From the NCBI RefSeq assembly GCF_018137985.1, contig NZ_CP073084.1, forward strand, positions 496,001 to 560,000: a stretch of 64,000 nt of DNA, read 5' to 3'. Every line of letters begins with the position of its first letter. Within the stretch, counting starts at the first letter, position 1. The stretch comes from Streptococcus oriscaviae (lineage in GTDB: Bacteria; Bacillota; Bacilli; Lactobacillales; Streptococcaceae). A program made the translations under genes and the position numbers. Shown here piece by piece: positions 1 to 9,319 of the stretch. The notes below the pieces were generated by a model. It made no database searches and had not been told where the DNA came from. It worked only from the letters and a program-made list of their open reading frames with translations.

Positions 1-2
1 AA

Positions 3-59
3 GCAAAACAGCCGCTAGACTTGCTCTTCAACATGGAAGATTTAGAAGTTTTTGCTTGA
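3..59 (+). CDS. 3' end of an unidentified gene (partial)
   Basis: A frame enters from the left edge and stops at TGA 57-59; 18 codons are visible and the last residues read NMEDLEVFA. The family cannot be recognised from so little. It is listed because the stop lies 24 bases before the next -10 element, which suits a gene end. It could be a chance frame. Confidence 0.35.
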   Translation, partial: AKQPLDLLFNMEDLEVFA

Positions 60-82
60 AAGTTAGCTTTTGCCGGATTAAA

Positions 83-91
83 TGGTATAAT
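83..91 (+). promoter_or_regulatory. Extended -10 promoter of the Rqc2/FbpA gene
   Basis: TGG-TATAAT is an extended -10 (TGn upstream of TATAAT at 86-91). No good -35 hexamer is seen 17 bases upstream. The ATG lies 34 bases downstream, behind a GAGGAAG ribosome binding site. Confidence 0.6.
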
Positions 92-125
92 GATTAGGCT
101 AATAAGTAGAAAACGAGGAAGAACC

Positions 126-1775
126 ATGTCCTTTGATGGATTTTTTTTGCACCATATGACGGCGGAGTTAAAGGCTCAGTTGGAAGGGGGGCGGATTCAG
201 AAGATTAACCAGCCCTTTGAGAAGGAAATTGTTCTGAACATCCGCAGCAATCGCCAGAGCCACAAGCTTCTCCTCTCCGCTCATCCTGTTTTTGGAAGGA
301 TTCAACTGACGGAAACTGACTTTGCCAATCCCAAGGTTCCCAATACCTTCACCATGATTTTGCGCAAGTATTTGCAAGGAGCGGTTATCGAGGAGATTCG
401 ACAGTTGGAAAACGACCGCATTATCGAATTGGCTGTGTCCAACAAGGATGAAATTGGCGACCATATTCAAACAACCCTCATCATGGAAATCATGGGCAAG
501 CATAGCAATATCATTCTGGTGGACAAGTCAGAAAATCGGATTATCGAGGCTATCAAGCACATCGGTTTTTCCCAGAACTCCTACCGCACCATCCTGCCAG
601 GTTCTACCTATATTCGTCCACCGCAGACAGAGGCCCTCAATCCCTTTACTGTCAAAGACGAAAAACTCTTTGAAATCCTCAGTACAAAAGACCTATCACC
701 CAAAAACTTACAAGGCCTCTTTCAGGGATTGGGCCGGGACACTGCGACCGAACTAGCAGGCAGACTGAAGTCCGACAGGCTGAAATCTTTTCGCTCCTTC
801 TTTGACCAAACCTGCCAACCAAGCCTAACGGAACATTCTTACGCTGCTCTGCCTTTTGACGATAGCCGTGAGAACTACCCTAGCCTCAGCCAGCTGCTGG
901 ACGTCTACTACCAAGACAAGGCCGAGCGTGATCGCGTAGCCCAGCAGGCCAATGAGCTAATCAAGCGCGTGGCAAATGAGTTAGACAAAAACCGCAAGAA
1001 ACTGCTCAAACAAGAACAGGAATTGCTGGATACGGAAACTGCTGAAATCTTCCGGCAGAAAGGGGAGCTGCTGACTACCTATCTCCATCAAGTTCCCAAT
1101 GACCAGCCGGCAGTGACCCTCGATAACTACTATACCGGCCACCCCTTGACCATTGAGTTAGACCTCGCTCTGACCCCTAGTCAAAATGCCCAGCGCTATT
1201 TCAAGAAATACCAGAAACTCAAGGAAGCTGTTAAGCACCTGACGAATCTGCTAGAGGACACAAAATCTACCATCCTTTACCTTGAAAGCGTTGAAACCAT
1301 GCTGAGTCAGGCTAGTCTGACAGAGATTGATGAGATCCGTGAAGAATTAGTTGAAACAGGCTACCTCAAGCGCCGTCACCGTGAAAAAAACCAGAAACGA
1401 CAAAAGCCAGAAAAGTATCTGGCGACGGATGGCAAAACCATTATTCTAGTCGGCAAGAACAACCTGCAAAATGATGAACTAACCTTTAAAATGGCTAAGA
1501 AAGGGGAACTTTGGTTCCATGCCAAAGACATTCCGGGAAGCCATGTCATCATCACAGATAATCTGAATCCGACCGATGAGGTGAAGACGGATGCGGCCGA
1601 GCTGGCCGCCTACTTTTCAAAGGCTCGTTACTCCAATCTGGTTCAGGTGGATATGATTGAAGCCAAGAAGCTCCACAAGCCAACTGGAGGAAAGCCCGGC
1701 TTTGTGACCTATCGTGGTCAGAAGACCCTCCGCGTCACCCCAACAGAAGACAAGATAAAATCCATGAAAATCTAG
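126..1775 (+). CDS. rqcH: Rqc2/NEMF-family protein (FbpA/PavA-type fibronectin-binding protein)
   Basis: Protein of 549 residues. The NFACT-N region begins MSFDGFFLHHMTAEL, a coiled coil lies around residues 280-410, and the C-terminal NFACT-R (DUF814) domain carries ELWFHAKDIPGSHVI. Family knowledge: bacterial Rqc2 binds obstructed 50S subunits with peptidyl-tRNA and adds alanine tails for ribosome quality control. Streptococcal members were first described as fibronectin-binding virulence factors (PavA, FbpA, Fbps) without a signal peptide, and none is seen here. An in-frame start at 90 is possible, but the ATG at 126 has a GAGGAAG site at a proper distance and gives the family N terminus. 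The gene is monocistronic; its stop lies inside the loop of its terminator hairpin. Confidence 0.93.
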   Translation: MSFDGFFLHHMTAELKAQLEGGRIQKINQPFEKEIVLNIRSNRQSHKLLLSAHPVFGRIQLTETDFANPKVPNTFTMILRKYLQGAVIEEIRQLENDRIIELAVSNKDEIGDHIQTTLIMEIMGKHSNIILVDKSENRIIEAIKHIGFSQNSYRTILPGSTYIRPPQTEALNPFTVKDEKLFEILSTKDLSPKNLQGLFQGLGRDTATELAGRLKSDRLKSFRSFFDQTCQPSLTEHSYAALPFDDSRENYPSLSQLLDVYYQDKAERDRVAQQANELIKRVANELDKNRKKLLKQEQELLDTETAEIFRQKGELLTTYLHQVPNDQPAVTLDNYYTGHPLTIELDLALTPSQNAQRYFKKYQKLKEAVKHLTNLLEDTKSTILYLESVETMLSQASLTEIDEIREELVETGYLKRRHREKNQKRQKPEKYLATDGKTIILVGKNNLQNDELTFKMAKKGELWFHAKDIPGSHVIITDNLNPTDEVKTDAAELAAYFSKARYSNLVQVDMIEAKKLHKPTGGKPGFVTYRGQKTLRVTPTEDKIKSMKI

Positions 1776-1790
1776 TTCATGGATCTTTTT
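1760..1790 (+). terminator. Intrinsic terminator of the Rqc2/FbpA gene, overlapping its stop codon
   Basis: ATCCATGAA (1760-1768) pairs perfectly with TTCATGGAT (1776-1784) around a 7-base loop that contains the TAG stop (1773-1775). CTTTTTG follows. The convergent budA gene ends three bases further on. Confidence 0.8.
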
Positions 1791-1792
1791 GT

Positions 1793-2509
1793 TTATTCTG
1801 CCCGATCAATGTCCTCACGGACTTCCTTGGCATTAAATTTTGCAAAGAGGAATTGACGATCCTGAACAGGGAAGCGTTGGTCTAGCTGATCGACAGCTCC
1901 TACCTCCACATACCCTTCTGAGATGATGTAGTCCATGACGTGACCGCCAAAGGTCAAATCGTCTGAGATAAAGTGGAGGTGGTAGCCTGCCACACTGACG
2001 CCATGGAAAATCTCCGGTGTCCAGATTCCAACGATGGTGCCACTGATATTTTCTGCCGTGTATTCTGGCTGGTGGCTAGCTACATCGGCAAATCGAATAT
2101 CTGTCGAAGACTTGGGAATCATGCGGACATGCATCTTGGCGAAGTGACCGCGAATTTTGATGGAGCGAAAGAGGTTTTCCCCATCGTAATAGGACTCAAT
2201 TCTTCGTTGCAGTTCTTGATCTGTCATCTCAAATCGTTGCTTGAAGAGGACTTCTGCCTGATGGAAAATGACCGCTGCATAGGGTACCTTCATATCATGA
2301 GGAACTTCGACCACCTCTGGCTTTTCACCAGAACCCTTGGCCTGATAAGCCTTTCCATCCAAAACGATTAACTCGCCATCAATTGAGTCAAGGGTTCCAA
2401 GACCCAAATCTCCATGCTCCAACAGTTCACCAACTGTCAGAGAGCCACCATATAAGCCCGCCATCAGGGCACCTAATGTATTGTATTGAAATAATTTGTT
2501 TGCTTCCAT
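1793..2509 (-). CDS. budA: Alpha-acetolactate decarboxylase
   Basis: Protein of 238 residues, the usual length. It converts 2-acetolactate to acetoin and CO2, which removes excess acetolactate from pyruvate overflow. The sequence from NTLGALMAGLYGGSLTVGEL onward is the family N terminus. The zinc-binding histidines are visible as GYHLHF followed by GGHVMD near residues 175-190. It is the third gene of a minus-strand operon, starting three bases after the TPR gene stops. No acetolactate synthase gene is in the window, so the substrate source lies elsewhere. Confidence 0.95.
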   Translation of the reverse strand: MEANKLFQYNTLGALMAGLYGGSLTVGELLEHGDLGLGTLDSIDGELIVLDGKAYQAKGSGEKPEVVEVPHDMKVPYAAVIFHQAEVLFKQRFEMTDQELQRRIESYYDGENLFRSIKIRGHFAKMHVRMIPKSSTDIRFADVASHQPEYTAENISGTIVGIWTPEIFHGVSVAGYHLHFISDDLTFGGHVMDYIISEGYVEVGAVDQLDQRFPVQDRQFLFAKFNAKEVREDIDRAE

Positions 2510-2512
2510 ATT

Positions 2513-3742
2513 CTACTCTTGATTGAAAAATTCTTGCATTGCCACATCATCCGGTACCAGTTGCAAGTAGGCCTTAGCGTAGCGCTTGGCCGACTCCTGT
2601 TGCCCAGTCTGACGAAGAAGGTCGATATAATCTGCCAAAAATTCAGGATTGTCCGCCAAATCTGCCAGTAAGTCTTCGTAGCTTGCCTGAGCCTGACTGT
2701 CTTTTTCCAAGGCTTGATAGGCTTTGGCAATATTCCAACGGGCTAAAACATTATCCAGTTCGTTCCTGTCTAGGGCTATCACTTCTTCGTAGCGTTCCTG
2801 TTGCAGATAGAGATTGGTCAAGCGCAGTAAGACTTCGTTGACATCCTCCGCTTCTGCTTTCGCCTGCAAGAGGTAAGCCTCTGCTCGCTCCTCATCGTGC
2901 AGTTCATAGGCATATTGGGAAGCTAGAAGCATTAGGGCCACATCGAACCTGTTCTTAGCCAACCCTTTTTCCAACATGGCCAAGGCCTCACTCACCCTGT
3001 GCTCCGCATGTAAGGTGCGAGCATACACATATTCATAGCCTTCAAAGTCAGGGTTAATCGTATCCAATTGCTTGAAGTAAATAGCAGCCTTTTGGTAGTC
3101 TTCCCGTTCAAAAAGCAGAGCTGCCAACTCAAAGACTGTTTGGTCATCGTACTCCAACTCAACCGCTTTTTCTAAAAACTCAATCGCTGCCTCAAACTTA
3201 CCCAAACTAGCATAGCACAAGCCTATCCTCTGGTAGGTTGACACTCCTGTTCCCTCATACATCGCGCGATTATCCAGCTGAGCATAGTAGGCAATGGCCT
3301 CCTTGTAATACTCTAGCTCCATGGCCAGCTCAGCCAGACCAAATAGAATAATCGGATCATCCGAGAGCTGAGAAGCCTCCAGCAGCTTCTCACGCGCCAC
3401 ATCAGGCAAGCCTTCAGATTGATAGAGATCTGCCTTCACTACCAATGCTTCTACATAGGTAGGACTAGCTGGGCTAATCTCTTCCAGATAGGCAAAGGCT
3501 CCTTCTATGTCGCCATCTTCATGGGCAATCTGGGCCAGATTGATGGCTAGATCAGGATAGGTTTCCAACAGACGGAGATAGACTTCCTTGGCTTGGGGCA
3601 AAAAGCCAATCCCTTCCAGATAGGCAGCCAAATCCAGCAATACTTCTTCTTCATCTTCTGCCAAGGCTCGCTGAAAACATTGATTAGCCTGCTGTAAATC
3701 CTGTTGCTCCAAAGCCAAGAGCATCTTTTCACTATTGTTCAT
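2513..3742 (-). CDS. Tetratricopeptide repeat protein
   Basis: Protein of 409 residues made almost entirely of TPR-like helical hairpins; repeated patterns such as A.YLEEI, A..YYAQL, AIEFLEKAVELEYDD and AAIYFKQLDTINPD recur at about 34-residue spacing. It has no signal peptide or membrane segment, so it should be a cytoplasmic scaffold. Family members are conserved in streptococci without an assigned partner. It overlaps the end of the upstream AI-2E-type gene by 11 bases and is followed three bases later by budA, so the three are co-transcribed. The precise role is unknown. Confidence 0.85.
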   Translation of the reverse strand: MNNSEKMLLALEQQDLQQANQCFQRALAEDEEEVLLDLAAYLEGIGFLPQAKEVYLRLLETYPDLAINLAQIAHEDGDIEGAFAYLEEISPASPTYVEALVVKADLYQSEGLPDVAREKLLEASQLSDDPIILFGLAELAMELEYYKEAIAYYAQLDNRAMYEGTGVSTYQRIGLCYASLGKFEAAIEFLEKAVELEYDDQTVFELAALLFEREDYQKAAIYFKQLDTINPDFEGYEYVYARTLHAEHRVSEALAMLEKGLAKNRFDVALMLLASQYAYELHDEERAEAYLLQAKAEAEDVNEVLLRLTNLYLQQERYEEVIALDRNELDNVLARWNIAKAYQALEKDSQAQASYEDLLADLADNPEFLADYIDLLRQTGQQESAKRYAKAYLQLVPDDVAMQEFFNQE

Positions 3743-4910
3743 TATTTACCTCGACGGCGACTTCCTCGCCTTCTTCTTCATAAAGGCCACTATAAGTCTT
3801 ATACCACTCAAATGCAGCCTTCACCACTACCTTGATAGACGCATAGATCGGAATACCTAGAAGGACACCCAAAACACCATACATCTGACCTGCTGTCAAA
3901 AGAACAAACAAAATGGTAATCGGATGGATGCTGAGTGAGCTTCCGATGATAAGAGGTGTAACAAAACGTCCCTCAATGGTCTGCTCCACCATGAAGACAA
4001 TCAATACCTTAACCAGCATAAGTGGCCCTGCAATAAAACCAAGGATGACTGCTGGAATCATGGCTAAAAATGAACCAAGATAAGGAATCAAATTTAAAAA
4101 TCCTGCCATGATACCCAAGGTCACAGGATAACTCAAACCAATCACGGAAAACATGATTGAAAACATGAGGGCTACAATGATGGCCACTGTCACCTGCCCA
4201 CGAACATAGTTGGACAACTGATTATTCACATCTGTCAAAACGGTTCCGATAGACTGGCGCCACTTGGTGGGCAAATAACGAGTAATGTGCCCCTTGAGCT
4301 GTTTTCCATCCCGCAGGAGATAAAAGAGGATAAAGGGCATGATCAAAATTGCAACGATAATCTGCGAAGCGGTCGAAATCAAACTGCTGGCCCAGTTTAC
4401 TGCACTAGAAGAAAATTTCTGGGCAAACGCAACAATCTGATCATTGATTTTTTCCAAAATCCCTAAAACAGTCGGTCGAAATTGCTCGAATTGCTCATCT
4501 TGAAGCATGGCAGTTACCTGCGTTTCAATTTCCTGAATATAGGTCGGTACATTCTTTGCAAAACTCACCACCTGATTTTGAATGCTGGGAATAGCAACCG
4601 CCAACCCCCAAACCAGAAGAATGGCAATCAAAACAAAAACAATCGAAATCCCAACTGTCCGCGATACCTTGTACTTCTCCAGCCAATCAACAATCGGATT
4701 TAAGAGATAGTACAACAAGCCTGTCAGAATCATCGGCAGCAGGATAATTTCAATAAAACTACCTATCGGGGTTAGTAGGAAGCTAATCTTTGTGAAGATA
4801 AAAATAGTCAACAAAATCAATAAGGTGACAAGGAAAAATGTAACTGCTTGGTTGTTAACAAACCACTTGAAAAACCAGGAAGCTGTAAATTTCTGCTTCT
4901 TATCGTCCAT
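3732..4910 (-). CDS. AI-2E family transporter (PF01594-type membrane protein)
   Basis: Protein of 392 residues with about eight hydrophobic segments: two near the N terminus (residues 20-75), one near 90-115, and a cluster from 170 to 360. A soluble loop lies around residues 120-170. The late motif with PYLGSFLAMIPAVI is typical of the family. The family name comes from E. coli TqsA, but members export diverse substrates and some act as sodium/proton antiporters, so the substrate is not predictable. First gene of the operon with the TPR gene and budA. GAGG lies seven bases before the ATG. Confidence 0.88.
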   Translation of the reverse strand: MDDKKQKFTASWFFKWFVNNQAVTFFLVTLLILLTIFIFTKISFLLTPIGSFIEIILLPMILTGLLYYLLNPIVDWLEKYKVSRTVGISIVFVLIAILLVWGLAVAIPSIQNQVVSFAKNVPTYIQEIETQVTAMLQDEQFEQFRPTVLGILEKINDQIVAFAQKFSSSAVNWASSLISTASQIIVAILIMPFILFYLLRDGKQLKGHITRYLPTKWRQSIGTVLTDVNNQLSNYVRGQVTVAIIVALMFSIMFSVIGLSYPVTLGIMAGFLNLIPYLGSFLAMIPAVILGFIAGPLMLVKVLIVFMVEQTIEGRFVTPLIIGSSLSIHPITILFVLLTAGQMYGVLGVLLGIPIYASIKVVVKAAFEWYKTYSGLYEEEGEEVAVEVNNEQ

Positions 4911-4938
4911 AAGGAACCTCTTTCACTTCTTTTTTTCT

Positions 4939-4947
4939 ATTGTACCA
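4939..4947 (-). promoter_or_regulatory. Probable promoter of the AI-2E/TPR/budA operon
   Basis: Minus strand reads TGG-TACAAT, an extended -10 about 28 bases upstream of the start codon. No clear -35 is present. Confidence 0.45.
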
Positions 4948-5007
4948 TTTTATACAGCTTTTTTGATAATTGAAATTCAATCTTACACGGACTTTCCTAC
5001 ATTTTTA

Positions 5008-5016
5008 TGATATAAT
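5008..5016 (+). promoter_or_regulatory. Extended -10 promoter of the lactonase gene
   Basis: TGA-TATAAT with the hexamer at 5011-5016; the -35 is weak. The start codon follows 38 bases later. Confidence 0.6.
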
Positions 5017-5054
5017 GAGAGTCAATAAACACAAAGATAGATGAGGTGGATACG

Positions 5055-6059
5055 ATGACTATTTATTTCGGAACCTATACCAAACGTGCTTCTGAAGGGA
5101 TTTATGCAGCAGACTTTGATCGTCAAACCGGCCAGTTGAGTCAACTACGCTTAATCGCCAAAGAACCAAACCCAACCTATCTTGCCTTTGCAAAAGATAA
5201 AAGCCTCTATGCGGTTGGAGCCAAGGATGGCTTGGGGGGGATTGCTAGCTTTTCTGCTGACTTTAGCCCTCTCAATCATGTGGTTGAAGAAGGCGCTCCG
5301 CTTTGCTATGTTGCGGTTGATGACTGCCGCAATCTCGTTTTCGGAGCCAACTACCACAAGGGGCAGGTTTTGGTATACAAACGACTGGAAGATGCTACTT
5401 TAGAACTGGCAGACTCTGTTTGTCATCAGGGGTCTGGCCCTCATGAAAATCAGGCTTCCCCCCATGTTCACTTCGCTGACTTAACACCTGATAAGCACCT
5501 TGTCACTTGTGATTTAGGCACAGACCAAGTTGTGACCTACTCACTCTCAGACGAAGGCAAGTTAACTCAACTGGCGGCCTACTCCTCAGCACCAGGTGCT
5601 GGCCCGCGCCACATCGTCTTCCATCCAACTGCCAAGATTGCCTACTTGATGTGCGAACTCAACTCCACCATCGAAGTCCTTATCTACGATGGTCTAGGGC
5701 ATTTTGAACTCATGCAGACCATCTCTACCCTTCCAAAAGACCATACTGGTTTCAATGGCACAGCTGCTATCCGTATCACGAAAGATGGAAAATTCGTCTA
5801 CGGTTCTAACCGTGGAAACGACTCCATCGCGGTCTATAAAACGCTCGGCGACGCTAGCTTAGAATTGCTAGAAATCATCCCTACAAATGGCAAGACTCCG
5901 CGCGACTTTACCCTCAGCCCAGATGAAAAACACCTGATTGTTGTTCACCAAGATTCTGATAATGCAACAGTATTTGCCAGAGATACAGAAAGTGGTCGCT
6001 TGACAGAGCTGTCACATGATTTCTATGTGCCAGAAGCTGTTTGTGTGACATTTAACTAA
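5055..6059 (+). CDS. Lactonase family protein (6-phosphogluconolactonase type)
   Basis: Protein of 334 residues of the seven-bladed beta-propeller lactonase family (PF10282). Family features are the N-terminal IYFGTYTKRASEGIY, the central VHFADLTPDKHLVTCDLGTD, and the late YGSNRGNDSIAVY. The likely reaction is hydrolysis of 6-phosphogluconolactone, the step after Zwf, which is encoded at 35.4 kb. The ATG at 5055 is preferred over an in-frame GTG at 5046 because GAGGTG at 5044-5049 is its ribosome binding site. A small gene follows 14 bases later and is probably co-transcribed. Substrate assignment is from the family, not shown here. Confidence 0.88.
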   Translation: MTIYFGTYTKRASEGIYAADFDRQTGQLSQLRLIAKEPNPTYLAFAKDKSLYAVGAKDGLGGIASFSADFSPLNHVVEEGAPLCYVAVDDCRNLVFGANYHKGQVLVYKRLEDATLELADSVCHQGSGPHENQASPHVHFADLTPDKHLVTCDLGTDQVVTYSLSDEGKLTQLAAYSSAPGAGPRHIVFHPTAKIAYLMCELNSTIEVLIYDGLGHFELMQTISTLPKDHTGFNGTAAIRITKDGKFVYGSNRGNDSIAVYKTLGDASLELLEIIPTNGKTPRDFTLSPDEKHLIVVHQDSDNATVFARDTESGRLTELSHDFYVPEAVCVTFN

Positions 6060-6073
6060 GACAGGAGAAAAGA

Positions 6074-6259
6074 ATGAAGCCCCTAGAACACTTCAACCAA
6101 CTGAAACATTTTCTCACCAAGAAAGATTTTGATGGCGCCAAAAACTATCTTGAAAAGCACAAAGACGAATTCGGCGCCTACCTCATTCAAGCCAAAAAGC
6201 TCCTCAAGCACTCTAAAACTACCAACGGCTTTTTCAAAAAGTTCAAAGGATTATTTTAG
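6074..6259 (+). CDS. Small conserved hypothetical protein (61 aa)
   Basis: A 61-residue, lysine-rich protein that is helical by appearance (MKPLEHFNQLKHFL, then FDGAKNYLEKHKDEFGAYL). It begins after an AGGAGAAAAG ribosome binding site, 14 bases behind the lactonase gene, and a strong terminator follows. I do not recognise a named family. No signal peptide or membrane segment. The good binding site and operon position support a real gene. Confidence 0.7.
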   Translation: MKPLEHFNQLKHFLTKKDFDGAKNYLEKHKDEFGAYLIQAKKLLKHSKTTNGFFKKFKGLF

Positions 6260-6311
6260 AAACAAGATAAAAATCGGCTTCCAGCAAAAATATATTGGCT
6301 ACTTACATTAG

Positions 6312-6358
6312 AAAAAGCTTAAAACCACTATTTTAAGAACGTGGTTTTGAGCTTTTTT
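6312..6358 (+). terminator. Intrinsic terminator after the lactonase operon
   Basis: AAGCTTAAAACCAC pairs with GTGGTTTTGAGCTT (one G-T or mismatch position) around a 12-base loop, followed by TTTT. A near-identical stem occurs after the DUF1846 gene at 50508-50540. Confidence 0.85.
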
Positions 6359-6365
6359 GAGTATA

Positions 6366-6390
6366 GAAAAACCCAGACACTCGCTGGGCT
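6366..6390 (-). terminator. Intrinsic terminator of the HAD gene
   Basis: On the minus strand GCCCAG and CTGGG form a short stem around CGAGTGT, followed by TTTTTC. It lies just beyond the stop codon at 6400. Confidence 0.65.
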
Positions 6391-6399
6391 CATAGCATT

Positions 6400-7029
6400 T
6401 TATACTATTTCTAGCAGTTCTTGGACATTCGATACTTGCCAGTCACTTGGATACATTGAATCTTCTGGACAATATTGCCCCAAACCTTGCTTTACTCGAA
6501 TGGTTTTCATTCCCAACATCTTGGCTGGAATCATATCATTATCTACACGATCACCAATGTATATAGATTGAGAAGGAGAAGCTCCCGCTTCCTCTAAAGC
6601 ATATAAAAAGATTTTGACATCAGGCTTGTACAAATCAAGTTCAGCAGAGCAAACAATGACTTCAAAACCATCCAAAATGCCAAATTGCTCCAATCGATAG
6701 CGCAAATCCTTTCCTTGATTGGCGATAATCCCCAACCGATACTTCTTTCCTAGGATTTTCAAAACCGATTTAACAGAAGGAAATAAGGCCTCTTTATCAT
6801 GTGGCCATTTTGGTCTTTCCAGTTGAGGTGGTGAAAAAGATGCCCATGTTTCACGAAGAGGATCTCCGCCTCTCCTAGCAATATTCAGAAGTATGTCTTG
6901 ATAATCTATTTTTGAAACAAGCACGCCTTCTTTGTTTAATTTTTCTACACACCAGTCAATAAAATCATTCAGGGAGTCACTTTCGTCCACCAAGGTGGAG
7001 CCAATATCAAAAAATAGCCACTTATCCAT
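6400..7029 (-). CDS. HAD superfamily hydrolase (subfamily IA)
   Basis: Protein of 209 residues. Motif I is FFDIGSTLVDES near the N terminus, and motif IV is YIGDRVDNDMIPAKMLGM, the pattern of HAD phosphatases with a small helical cap. Substrate unknown. The ATG at 7029 is chosen because the catalytic Asp follows eight residues later; a TTG at 7047 in the same frame is an alternative. No strong ribosome binding site is seen for either. It stands alone between the lactonase operon terminator and a tandem repeat block. Confidence 0.8.
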   Translation of the reverse strand: MDKWLFFDIGSTLVDESDSLNDFIDWCVEKLNKEGVLVSKIDYQDILLNIARRGGDPLRETWASFSPPQLERPKWPHDKEALFPSVKSVLKILGKKYRLGIIANQGKDLRYRLEQFGILDGFEVIVCSAELDLYKPDVKIFLYALEEAGASPSQSIYIGDRVDNDMIPAKMLGMKTIRVKQGLGQYCPEDSMYPSDWQVSNVQELLEIV

Positions 7030-7087
7030 TGATAAAATCCATTGCAAATGACCTGCGATGCTATTTTTTTATAGCCTCAAGTCATAA

Positions 7088-7346
7088 TGAAAAACAAGTC
7101 CGGTAATGTCCGAACTTGCCTTCACTACAACCCTCGCTATACTAGATCGGGGATAAAACAGTCTCCCAGACTATGAAAACAAGTCCGAAGTTTTTCGGAC
7201 TTGTTTTTACTATATCCCTCGCTATGCTAGCTCGGGGATAAATTAGTACACTGTACTATGAAAAACAAGTCTGGAGATTTCCAGACTTGTTTTTACTATA
7301 ACCCTCGCTATACTAGCTCGGGGATAAAACAGTCTCCCAGACTGTT

Positions 7347-7348
<2 letters not shown>
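7088..7348. repeat. Three tandem 85-86 bp structured repeats
   Basis: Copies start near 7088, 7174 and 7259. Each holds, in order, a long hairpin based on ACAAGTC, the block CCCTCGCTAT.CTAG.TCGGGG, and a short hairpin. Copy 2 has a perfect 14-bp stem (7176-7189 with 7194-7207). Copy 3 has a perfect 15-bp stem (7261-7275 with 7280-7294), with stem differences compensated on both arms. Copy 1 is decayed (arms 7095-7102 and 7110-7117 with a mismatch). The block fills the gap between the HAD gene and enolase; the last short hairpin serves as the enolase terminator. Confidence 0.85.
7326..7348 (-). terminator. Enolase terminator
   Basis: AAAACAGTCT (7326-7335) and AGACTGTTTT (7339-7348) form a perfect 10-bp stem with a 3-base loop, overlapping the enolase TAA stop. 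It is also the third element of repeat copy 3. Confidence 0.75.
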
Positions 7349-8675
<1,327 letters not shown>

Positions 8676-8693
8676 TTAATTAGTTACACTGTT

Positions 8694-8722
8694 ATCATAC
8701 CCTAAAATAGCTTTTTTTTCAA
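8694..8722 (-). promoter_or_regulatory. Enolase promoter
   Basis: Minus strand TTGAAA (8717-8722), 17-base spacer, TATGAT (8694-8699). The leader is about 35 bases and contains an AAAGGAG ribosome binding site. Confidence 0.8.
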
Positions 8723-8809
8723 GAAAAAACAAAAAAAGTTTCAGTAGCTATTTTCAAATTCTGACTGAAAACTACGAATCCCCTATTCTTTTCAAAATAC
8801 TCCATTTTA

Positions 8810-8818
8810 TGCTATACT
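8810..8818 (+). promoter_or_regulatory. Extended -10 promoter placed for a leaderless mRNA
   Basis: TGC-TATACT, with the hexamer at 8813-8818 and the ATG at 8825, six bases on. Transcription starting seven bases after the -10 would begin at the start codon. No purine-rich ribosome binding site precedes the ATG (TTTTCC). Confidence 0.65.
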
Positions 8819-8824
8819 TTTTCC

Positions 8825-9274
8825 ATGACTGATTTGAATACAACCATCTTACAAAAAGCCTCTGGCGAAAACCGCCTAAATCCTGACGAACAACGCCAAT
8901 ACATGGGAACCTTTCGCGAGCGCGTTGTCCTGGTTCTTTCTTTTGAACAAGCAGTGTCCAGTCAACTGGAGGAGCAATTTGAAGCACTTGCAAAACAACT
9001 AGTTATGGACTATCAGCCCCTCTTTCTAAAACTATCTCCCAAGCTGTCAGATAGCTTGCAGATCCACTATATGAAAATAGGGCAACAGCTGGGAATTACT
9101 GTTTCAATCATCGATGAAAAAATTGCAGACAGCCCTTATGCCATGGTTTTCCATACAGATCTAGCCTTAAACAAGGAAAGCATTCAACTGGAAGAATGCT
9201 TCCCTCACTTCGTGACGCAAGCACCAAAAAAGGAAGAAACCAAGCCTTCCTTCTGGAAAAAATTATTCGGGTAA
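8825..9274 (+). CDS. YueI family protein (DUF1694)
   Basis: Protein of 149 residues. It starts MTDLNTTILQKASGENRLNPDEQRQYMGTF, with the family's N-terminal motif in which a conserved GE..L.PDEQR..LGTFRERV pattern is followed by alternating strands and helices. The function of the family is unknown; members are cytoplasmic. The ATG has no ribosome binding site and sits six bases after an extended -10, so the mRNA is probably leaderless. The stop codon is embedded in the stem of its own terminator. Confidence 0.82.
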   Translation: MTDLNTTILQKASGENRLNPDEQRQYMGTFRERVVLVLSFEQAVSSQLEEQFEALAKQLVMDYQPLFLKLSPKLSDSLQIHYMKIGQQLGITVSIIDEKIADSPYAMVFHTDLALNKESIQLEECFPHFVTQAPKKEETKPSFWKKLFG

Positions 9275-9292
9275 GCAGCGCTTGCCCTTTTT
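9270..9292 (+). terminator. Terminator of the YueI-family gene
   Basis: GGTAAGC (9270-9276) pairs with GCTTGCC (9280-9286) around AGC, then CTTTTTTG. The stop codon TAA 9272-9274 is within the left arm. Confidence 0.7.
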
Positions 9293-9319
9293 TGCAACAA
9301 AAACACCACCTTATACTAC

